Below are positions 58,187-64,000 of a stretch of DNA of 64,000 bases, piece after piece. The DNA comes from RGIG2206 sp045577615 (GTDB lineage: Bacteria > Bacillota > Clostridia > Oscillospirales > Acutalibacteraceae). The notes beneath the pieces were generated by a model. That model saw nothing but the letters and a program-made list of their open reading frames with translations, was not told the origin of the DNA and did no database searches. Numbering within the stretch: position 1 is the first letter of the stretch; each line of letters opens with the position of its first letter. A program made the translations under genes and the position numbers. Location: NCBI GenBank assembly GCA_045577615.1, contig JAZNIT010000036.1, forward strand, positions 1-64,000. Reading direction: 5' to 3'.

Positions 58187-59248
58187 TTATGAGCGCATAG
58201 GTTGAATTAACTGTTTAAGGGTGCCACCGGTAATAAGTATGGGGCTCAACTCTCCGGTGAATTGCACCAGTGCATCGTCAGTCGCAATTGCCTTTAATGC
58301 ATCAACTACATATTTGGGATTGACACAGAACTTAACATTACTGTCAAAATCGCCCGACTCGTAAGATATATCCTCGTCAAACTCTGCAAAGGTACAGTTT
58401 GCGCTGATGTTCAATGTGGTCTCATCATCTTTACCTTTAACATTCACCTTCGGGATACCGTCGGAAATCATCACAGAACGGCCGATACTTTTCAGCGCTT
58501 TTTCTCTGTTGAGAACAACGTGCTTTGCGCTATCGCCTTTGAATAGTGTGCGATATGCTATAAAATTACCCGACACTATTTGGGTGATTACTGTGTGATT
58601 GTCAAACTCAAACACCGCTACGTTGGTCGCGCCTTTGGCAATTCTCAAGTCACCTGCAGTGCCCAAGGACAACATGGTACTTATCGCCTTCTTGGGAATG
58701 TTGAAGCACATATCCGCAAGTGCAGGCATACAGTTCCAGGCAATTCTAAATCCGTCACAAGCAACGGTATTAAGGGTGCCGTCCTCGGTCTCGATGTGGA
58801 TACAGTTAAACACAGGCTTGGTTGCATCGTTAGCAGTTGCATGCATAACGCCCGCAACGGTGACTGCAAAATCGTCACCTGACAATACCTCTACCTCATC
58901 GTTGGTCAGACCTTTCCACTCTTCAGGCATAGTCGGATACTTATCGGGGTCAACAGTGTTAAACACACTCTGTATACCTTTGGCGGTTATTTTAATTCGC
59001 CCGCCCGATTGTTTAATCTCGATATCATTAGGAGGCAAGGTATCAATCATTTGTACAGCCTGCAGAGGTATTACAAACCGCTCACTATCGGAGATGTCCA
59101 GCTTAACGCTTACAGTAAGCTCTCCGTTAGTCGATACCGCGCGGCCGTTACTTATAAGAATTCCGGGCGTTTTCATCATAGATGTGGGAGGGGTTACAGA
59201 TTTAAGCTGCTTAAGAGCAGCAGCAAGAACATTAGATTTGATTATCAT
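58187..59248 (-). CDS. Phage-encoded DNA polymerase sliding clamp (DnaN-like)
   Basis: This 353-residue protein follows the three-domain beta-clamp pattern: N-terminal KSNVLAAALKQLKSV, the middle HIETEDGTLNTVACDGFRIAW with the ATDG/R-like segment, and a C-terminal VNPKYVVDALKAI plus PILITGG...LIQPMRS that matches the usual terminal LPMR. It should encircle DNA and hold a polymerase. AAAGGAG lies 9 nt before the ATG. Host clamps average about 370 residues, so it is full length. Confidence 0.85.
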   Translation of the reverse strand: MIIKSNVLAAALKQLKSVTPPTSMMKTPGILISNGRAVSTNGELTVSVKLDISDSERFVIPLQAVQMIDTLPPNDIEIKQSGGRIKITAKGIQSVFNTVDPDKYPTMPEEWKGLTNDEVEVLSGDDFAVTVAGVMHATANDATKPVFNCIHIETEDGTLNTVACDGFRIAWNCMPALADMCFNIPKKAISTMLSLGTAGDLRIAKGATNVAVFEFDNHTVITQIVSGNFIAYRTLFKGDSAKHVVLNREKALKSIGRSVMISDGIPKVNVKGKDDETTLNISANCTFAEFDEDISYESGDFDSNVKFCVNPKYVVDALKAIATDDALVQFTGELSPILITGGTLKQLIQPMRS

Positions 59249-59266
59249 TTTTCATTACTCCTTTTG

Positions 59267-61435
59267 TTATATTGCAAGTTCCATCAGGTCGGCTTCAAGA
59301 ACATCGGCAAGCAATTGACCTGCAAAATCGCCGCCGTGTATACGCACATTGTTTTTGCGAAGCTCGTCAATGTCCTTTGCACGTTTATCGTGACTCTCGG
59401 CGGCAAGTTTCGCATCTTCGGCAGTAAGCCGCTTTTGAATTTCCTTCTGCCACTTTCTGAGAAAAGGCTCCGCTTCCTTAAGGTCGGGCTTTTGTCGGTC
59501 AAACTCCGTACGCTTTTGACGGATTGTTCCGTCAGGCTCTACCTCAAGGGTGTACCACGGTTTATCGGGCTCTTCTGTTTTACGAAGGAACAGGAGATAC
59601 GACTCACGCTGCGAAATCCGTTCAAAGTATCGGTCGCTTTTATCGATGCAATGAGATAAGGCTTGTCCCTCGTTTAAAACATCCTCAATCTTAAGCGGTG
59701 CAAGTATTGAATATTCATCCGTCATATAGGTGTACTTTTCGGATACCTCTGCCATAACAGTTTCGATATCAGGCAAGCGCTCCAATATCTCCCCTGCTCT
59801 TATAGACAGTCCGTTCTCCTCAATCACCTTAAGCAGTTCGTCGTGCCGCTCATACAGTTTTTTGACCTTATACACTATTTCATCGGCAGTGTTCATTTTA
59901 AGGCGAGTAGCCATTGCGAGATAATCTTTCCACGTGCTTAATATATCGCGAGGACTTTTCTGATACCGCGCTACCTGTCGCGTTATATAGTTCTTAATCT
60001 GCAGATAACTCATTCTGTCGGCAACAAACTTAAAATCGTCAGGCCTGAAGTTCTCACGAGCAAGCCAGGATATAACGTCATCGGGAATATTCAAATCTGT
60101 GGCCTTTTCGTATCTTAACCATTCCAACTCTGCAAGTCCGCCGTTGATACTTCTCAATCGGGCAAGACGGCTTTTATCTATTTTCAAAGCTTTGCCTAAG
60201 TCACCGATATTAGTAAGCGTTAACACCGAATCCTTATCCCATCGGGAATAACGACCGGCAAGACTCTTTATAAGATTTGTAAGGCCTACCTTTGCCAACT
60301 GTTCAACTATCGGGAATTTAAGATACATTGCATAAAAGGTTTCGGGGTCGCAGTCAGAGGAACAGTTTATATATTCAATCAACCCTGTGCGGCTTAACAA
60401 TCCCTTAAGGCTCGCAAGGGTGCGGCGGTACACAGCGCCGCCGTAATCGTTTGAATAATAAAACCTATCTTGATTTAATTTGCCCGAATATATCCAACGT
60501 ACAAACCGATTGTGATACCACCCCATATAATATGTGGTAGGCACCTCATTGGCAGGACACACACACCGCCGCTGTTCAGATACACTCGTGTGAGGTTGGC
60601 GGTAATTATCTCTTTCAAAGCGTTTGCAGGCAACATATTGCCGAATGATAAAGCCGTCGCCGTACTTTTGAGGTAAATACACCCAATGGCGCGGTGTATC
60701 AAAGAACTGCGGCAGTCTGCCCTCTGCTTTATAAGTAACTGTGCTGTGACAGTTAGGGCACCTGCCCTGTCTATTATTGCGAGGCTTTTTGACTACAACA
60801 TCCTTTTCACAGTGAGAGCACCAGCCTTGCGAAGTCTTGCTTTTGTTATACTTATATATGATGAACTTTTCGGGCAACCCAACTTTGCTAACCCACCGTT
60901 GCCAATCCTTCGGCTCTGCGGTTACCTTGTTCATCGCTTCGTCCCAGGGGTCAGTTTCTTTGCGGAATCTGCCGAGGAGTTGCGCTTCACGGATAGATTG
61001 CTGCCAATCACGAAAACTGCAACCCAGCCTTTTTTTCTGCATCTGCAGATGTTTTTTAATAAGCCGCTCACACTCTCGGTCGGCATATACATTAGTCCAC
61101 CCCGACCAATGCATATATGAGGGCATATCCAGGTTATCTATCATAGCGGTGCGCCACTTATTGTGGATGCGGTCATAGGTGGTAAAGTCACGCTTTTCGG
61201 CATCTATAAATATTTCATAGCGCGGTGACCGATTACCTGCGCGCAGGCTTTCAGTCGCAAACAGACATATATGCAACAGACCGCCATGCTCTTTAGCTCT
61301 CAGGTAAAAAGGAACTTTATATTTTACGTTGCGGTAATAATATCCGCCCACCGCTTGCGGTTTGTCATCATAGGCTTTGCGGATAATGGTCTTAGTAGGC
61401 TTAATGCGTGGGTAGTCTTTAAGAGAGATCTTCAT
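59267..61435 (-). CDS. PcfJ-like protein
   Basis: This 722-residue protein has a zinc ribbon (C206, C209, C226, C229) in the first third. Its C-terminal PcfJ-like block includes LNEGQALSHCI, YFERISQRESYLLFLRK and PWYTLEVEPDGTIRQ. PcfJ is named after a conjugative-plasmid gene and its role is unknown; with PcfK it recurs in plasmids and phages. ATG 61435 lies inside the DUF7666 gene end, with GAGGTG upstream. Confidence 0.8.
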   Translation of the reverse strand: MKISLKDYPRIKPTKTIIRKAYDDKPQAVGGYYYRNVKYKVPFYLRAKEHGGLLHICLFATESLRAGNRSPRYEIFIDAEKRDFTTYDRIHNKWRTAMIDNLDMPSYMHWSGWTNVYADRECERLIKKHLQMQKKRLGCSFRDWQQSIREAQLLGRFRKETDPWDEAMNKVTAEPKDWQRWVSKVGLPEKFIIYKYNKSKTSQGWCSHCEKDVVVKKPRNNRQGRCPNCHSTVTYKAEGRLPQFFDTPRHWVYLPQKYGDGFIIRQYVACKRFERDNYRQPHTSVSEQRRCVCPANEVPTTYYMGWYHNRFVRWIYSGKLNQDRFYYSNDYGGAVYRRTLASLKGLLSRTGLIEYINCSSDCDPETFYAMYLKFPIVEQLAKVGLTNLIKSLAGRYSRWDKDSVLTLTNIGDLGKALKIDKSRLARLRSINGGLAELEWLRYEKATDLNIPDDVISWLARENFRPDDFKFVADRMSYLQIKNYITRQVARYQKSPRDILSTWKDYLAMATRLKMNTADEIVYKVKKLYERHDELLKVIEENGLSIRAGEILERLPDIETVMAEVSEKYTYMTDEYSILAPLKIEDVLNEGQALSHCIDKSDRYFERISQRESYLLFLRKTEEPDKPWYTLEVEPDGTIRQKRTEFDRQKPDLKEAEPFLRKWQKEIQKRLTAEDAKLAAESHDKRAKDIDELRKNNVRIHGGDFAGQLLADVLEADLMELAI

Positions 61436-61967
61436 CGCGCCGCACCTCGCCATCCACCCCATACCACACACCAGGTTTATACTCTTTGCCGTCTATCTTA
61501 AATAAGGCAACATCCTTAATGTGATCTGTTTGAGGATGCTCCCTCGTAAGTGCAAAATAACAACCAAGTTCGCCTCTGACAATAGGGTCTTTTCCTCGCA
61601 CAACGGCAAAACCTTTCGTTATATCCGCTCTGTCGCGTTGCACGTGGGTATTTTCTCTTAAAGGGTGACTAACTATATATGTAATAGCCCGAAGCAAAAA
61701 GTGGGTTAAAGACAACTGATATAACGGAGTTAATACCGTACAGGATATTTTGCTGTCAATGTGGTCCTCGTCAATATCCCCTGCGGCATTGCATGCATAA
61801 AACACGCCTTTGTCCCAATCATAATAAGAAAGACAATCCAGTGGGTTTTCTGCAGCATGGAAGCCGTTGCTTCTGCAGTTTGCCTCTTTGGTGGTGTTTG
61901 GCACACCTTCCTTGAATTTGTATCCGCGACATATAAGACCGGGCTCAAAAGCTTTATACACTAACAT
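61419..61967 (-). CDS. DUF7666-type phage protein
   Basis: This 182-residue protein begins MLVYKAFEPGLICRGYKF and contains CRSNGFHAAENPLDCLSYY, a combination seen in DUF7666 proteins of phages and plasmids. It ends KPGVWYGVDGEV. No enzyme motif is known. Overlaps the PcfK-like gene by 14 bp and the PcfJ-like gene by 17 bp. Confidence 0.7.
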   Translation of the reverse strand: MLVYKAFEPGLICRGYKFKEGVPNTTKEANCRSNGFHAAENPLDCLSYYDWDKGVFYACNAAGDIDEDHIDSKISCTVLTPLYQLSLTHFLLRAITYIVSHPLRENTHVQRDRADITKGFAVVRGKDPIVRGELGCYFALTREHPQTDHIKDVALFKIDGKEYKPGVWYGVDGEVRRDEDLS

Positions 61968-62472
61968 CAGAGTCGGCCTCGCTTTCGTCTACACCGCCAA
62001 AGAAGTTGAGTTGTGCATCACCGTTCTTTTTAATAGCAGCGGCAACACGTTCCTTTTCGGCTTTTTCTTCAGCCTTGCGCTTCTCATCAGCCTTACGTTG
62101 TTCCTCGGCGGCTTTCTTTGCAGCCTCTGCCGCTTCCTTTTCTGCCTTGCGCTTTGCTTCAAGGGCTTCTTCATCCAAATCAAAATACTCGGTGACTATT
62201 TCAAAGATTTCATCACCTGACATACCGACGGTCATATTCTGTTGACGGTTGCCGCCGGTTTGGGCTTGTGCTCTATCAAAAGCACGGTTTGTAAGATAAG
62301 TAAAGCAGCCGCTCAGGCTCTTCTTTTCGTTAAGCACTTTGGCGGCAAACGCCTCATCCTCTTCACATCGGGATTTAATGAAGGAATAAATTGCAATTGA
62401 GGGCACGTTCTGACCGCTCACGCTCTGTGCTTCTTGCTCTACCTTTGCGATAGCATTTTCTTTTGTTGACAT
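61954..62472 (-). CDS. PcfK/AcrIIA9-family protein
   Basis: This 172-residue protein has an N-terminal globular half (about 1-105; SIAIYSFIKSRCEEDEAFAAKVLNEKKSL and CFTYLTNRA, read in parts) as in PcfK (PF14058), followed by a long highly charged helix (about 105-155) of repeated AEK/KRKAE units and a short tail. AcrIIA9, a type II-A anti-CRISPR that inhibits Cas9, belongs to this family. Inhibition cannot be inferred from family alone. ATG 62472 has AAAGG 9 nt upstream. Confidence 0.7.
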   Translation of the reverse strand: MSTKENAIAKVEQEAQSVSGQNVPSIAIYSFIKSRCEEDEAFAAKVLNEKKSLSGCFTYLTNRAFDRAQAQTGGNRQQNMTVGMSGDEIFEIVTEYFDLDEEALEAKRKAEKEAAEAAKKAAEEQRKADEKRKAEEKAEKERVAAAIKKNGDAQLNFFGGVDESEADSDVSV

Positions 62473-62498
62473 ATCCATCATCCTTTCTGTTTTTGGGG

Positions 62499-64000
62499 TT
62501 AATCCACCATATCGAACAGTGACATCTGCTCGTCGGTTTCTTCATATTGCTTAAGGTACCCAACACCGTCACGAAAATAATCGGGATTAAGCTCGATACC
62601 GTAGCCCTTGCGACCGAGTTTAATCGCAGTAAGAGGAACGGTCATCAGTCCACCAAAACAATCAAGCACCAATTCACCGGGATTTGTGTATCGGTTGATT
62701 ATTCGTTCCACAATATCAATTTGCAAAGGGCAAACGTGCAGAGCTTGTCTACGCTGTGACTGAGTTGTGTTAAGGGTACGCATACGGTTAATATCATCCC
62801 ACACCATATCCGACCACGATGCAGGTTGCATTATCATAAAGGTGGCGGGCAGACGGTCATCAGCATCCATTTGTTTTGCAAGTGCTACATGGTCGTCATA
62901 GTCGTATATGTGTGACACGCTGAATTTCTTATACGCTTTGGACAGTTGAGACACCGACATCTTCTTTAAATCTTCCTTGCTAACAAGACAATCACCGGAA
63001 GAACGATAAAAAGCGTGTGCATCTAACTGCCACTGAGCGCGAGTGTATTCCTCTTTGGTTTTAGTGACCGGTGTATCAGCGTAGGCTTTTGTGGTATCTG
63101 TGGGCAATTTGCGGAATAGCAATACATATTCGGGGCAACCCACTCCCATTTTGCTGCCGTCCTTACATTGCTCTGTCCAACCTAAGCGGTAGGTTTGATT
63201 GTTTTCTCTGACAACGTCGGTAAGAATAACAATGCGGCCCATATACTTAAAGCCGTGTTTTAGATAGTGAAATACTGTCATTTCACTGAACGGGTCTATT
63301 GTCGGCATACCATCGCCTGTAGCATTACCAAACAACACCCTGTCTTTAACGTGGATTGCGGCTATTCTGCCGGGCTTCAACACCCTTAGCAGTTCGGGTG
63401 TAAGATAATCCATCTGTTCAAAGAATCGGTCGTTATTATCATTGTGTCCGAAATCGTTATATGACGGTGTGTATTCATAATGATTGCTAAACGGAATAGA
63501 GGTATGTATCAGGTCAACGGAGTCGCTCTCCATAAGTCTGACCTCTTCCACACAATCATTAAGGACAGCCGTCCAATTATTACCTTGTACCTTCGTACGC
63601 TTCACTCCTATACTTCTTGTCATTTGTGCTATTATTTTTTGATTACTTAAACCATACTTTTGCACAAGCTCGCGCATCTTATCTTGCTGATAATTAAACC
63701 GTTCCCACTTTGCAAGCAGTTCTTCAAGAATAGATTGCTCGTTTTCGGTGTAGATAATATCCACTATCACCTGCTTGGTCTGCAAGAAACGATAAATGCG
63801 GTGTATGGCCTGTATAAAATCATTAAACTTATAATCTATGCCCACAAATATGGCGCGGTGGCAATGCTTCTGAAAGTTACAGCCTTGCCCTGATATTTCT
63901 TTTTTAGTTGCGAGCAAACGGATGCGGCCCTCTGCAAAATCAATTACGTTCCGCTCACGTTTGTCAAGGTCTTGTGTGCCGTAAACTTCCACCGCCTGTG
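62499..64000 (-). CDS. Helicase C-terminal/DNA methyltransferase fusion (start beyond the window)
   Basis: At least 500 residues are visible. The N-terminal part (about 1-80 of the visible part) looks like the end of an SF2 helicase (KHCHRAIFVGIDYKFNDFIQAIHRIYRF, with the QxxHRxxR-like motif VI). Residues from about 130 form an N6/N4 methylase with motif TSIPF in place of the usual TSPPF or DPPY, HVKDR, and VLDCFGGLMT for SAM binding. Such fusions accompany pcfJ/pcfK in phages. The start lies right of 64000. Confidence 0.8.
   Translation of the reverse strand, partial: QAVEVYGTQDLDKRERNVIDFAEGRIRLLATKKEISGQGCNFQKHCHRAIFVGIDYKFNDFIQAIHRIYRFLQTKQVIVDIIYTENEQSILEELLAKWERFNYQQDKMRELVQKYGLSNQKIIAQMTRSIGVKRTKVQGNNWTAVLNDCVEEVRLMESDSVDLIHTSIPFSNHYEYTPSYNDFGHNDNNDRFFEQMDYLTPELLRVLKPGRIAAIHVKDRVLFGNATGDGMPTIDPFSEMTVFHYLKHGFKYMGRIVILTDVVRENNQTYRLGWTEQCKDGSKMGVGCPEYVLLFRKLPTDTTKAYADTPVTKTKEEYTRAQWQLDAHAFYRSSGDCLVSKEDLKKMSVSQLSKAYKKFSVSHIYDYDDHVALAKQMDADDRLPATFMIMQPASWSDMVWDDINRMRTLNTTQSQRRQALHVCPLQIDIVERIINRYTNPGELVLDCFGGLMTVPLTAIKLGRKGYGIELNPDYFRDGVGYLKQYEETDEQMSLFDMVD

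Larger units (their letters stand above)
35731..64000 (-). mobile_element. Prophage (HK97-type siphophage), left end to window edge
   Basis: A continuous leftward set of phage genes from holin/lysin at 36.6 kb to replication genes at 64 kb, lower in GC than the host genes to the left. Order (replication, regulator, HNH-terminase-portal-protease-capsid, connectors, tail, lysis) is standard for temperate siphophages of Firmicutes. The left boundary is placed at repeat copy C. The right boundary, integrase and repressor lie outside. Morphogenesis genes look intact, so the phage may be functional. Confidence 0.85.

Overview
The window looks like a chromosomal segment of a spore-forming, anaerobic Firmicute, most likely a gut Clostridium relative of the Oscillospiraceae/Ruminococcaceae type, with a prophage occupying the right 28 kb. 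The taxonomic guess is inference. It rests on the darA-holB-ricT gene order, a SpoVB-type flippase beside a cortex-lytic-like protein, hemZ, oxygen-sensitive ribonucleotide reductase (nrdD/nrdG), Firmicute-type Shine-Dalgarno sites and promoters, and palindromic intergenic repeats of the kind common in these genomes.

Layout. 1-8.1 kb: a flavoprotein oxidoreductase, a three-gene sporulation/envelope cluster (carboxypeptidase-regulatory-like protein, SpoIID-like protein with three peptidoglycan-binding repeats, SpoVB flippase), a short-chain dehydrogenase, a small membrane protein, sfsA and a DUF2156 acyltransferase-like gene. 8.1-14.9 kb: a leftward operon recJ-relA-dtd-MBL hydrolase-hemZ. 15.0-20.2 kb: rightward darA-holB-ricT, a 2[4Fe-4S] ferredoxin, a histidine phosphatase and a phosphoglucomutase. 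20.2-23.9 kb: a structured RNA leader followed by a tiny cysteine-rich ORF, then nrdD-nrdG-dut behind a promoter carrying three NrdR-box-like palindromes. 23.9-24.3 kb: a decayed DUF559 gene and a palindromic repeat. 24.3-30.4 kb: a leftward set of zinc-ribbon membrane protein, SGNH esterase, second SDR, MgtC, metallophosphoesterase and DUF4349 lipoprotein.

30.6-35.7 kb is a recombination hot spot. tRNA-Val(GAC) is followed by two 148-bp direct repeats, each ending in a copy of the tRNA 3' end. They enclose an S23-type four-helix-bundle gene and a small membrane protein. Next come a restriction-modification operon (RHH regulator, fused nuclease-methylase, specificity subunit) and a third, related repeat built on a different tRNA 3' end, which is the most plausible left edge of the prophage.

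36-64 kb: a small rightward cluster (holin-like toxin with a convergent antisense promoter, a two-helix membrane peptide, an RHH protein) lies beside a leftward HK97-type siphophage. From right to left the phage carries a helicase-methyltransferase fusion (cut by the window edge), PcfK/AcrIIA9-like, DUF7666, PcfJ-like, a DnaN-like sliding clamp, an HUH-type replication protein, many small early genes, a sigma-like late regulator, a probable cos region, HNH, terminase, portal, ClpP-type protease, capsid, connectors, tail proteins, a self-cleaving S74 fibre, amidase and holin. The integrase and lysogeny genes are not in the window and presumably lie to the right. No CRISPR array and no rRNA gene was seen.

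Most noteworthy are the tRNA-3'-end repeat family carrying an inverted copy of its own target, the promoter/structured-RNA/terminator leader in front of the cysteine-rich ORF, the candidate type I toxin-antitoxin with two near-consensus converging promoters, the RHH-controlled restriction-modification operon, and the phage replication module that combines an HUH protein with its own sliding clamp.
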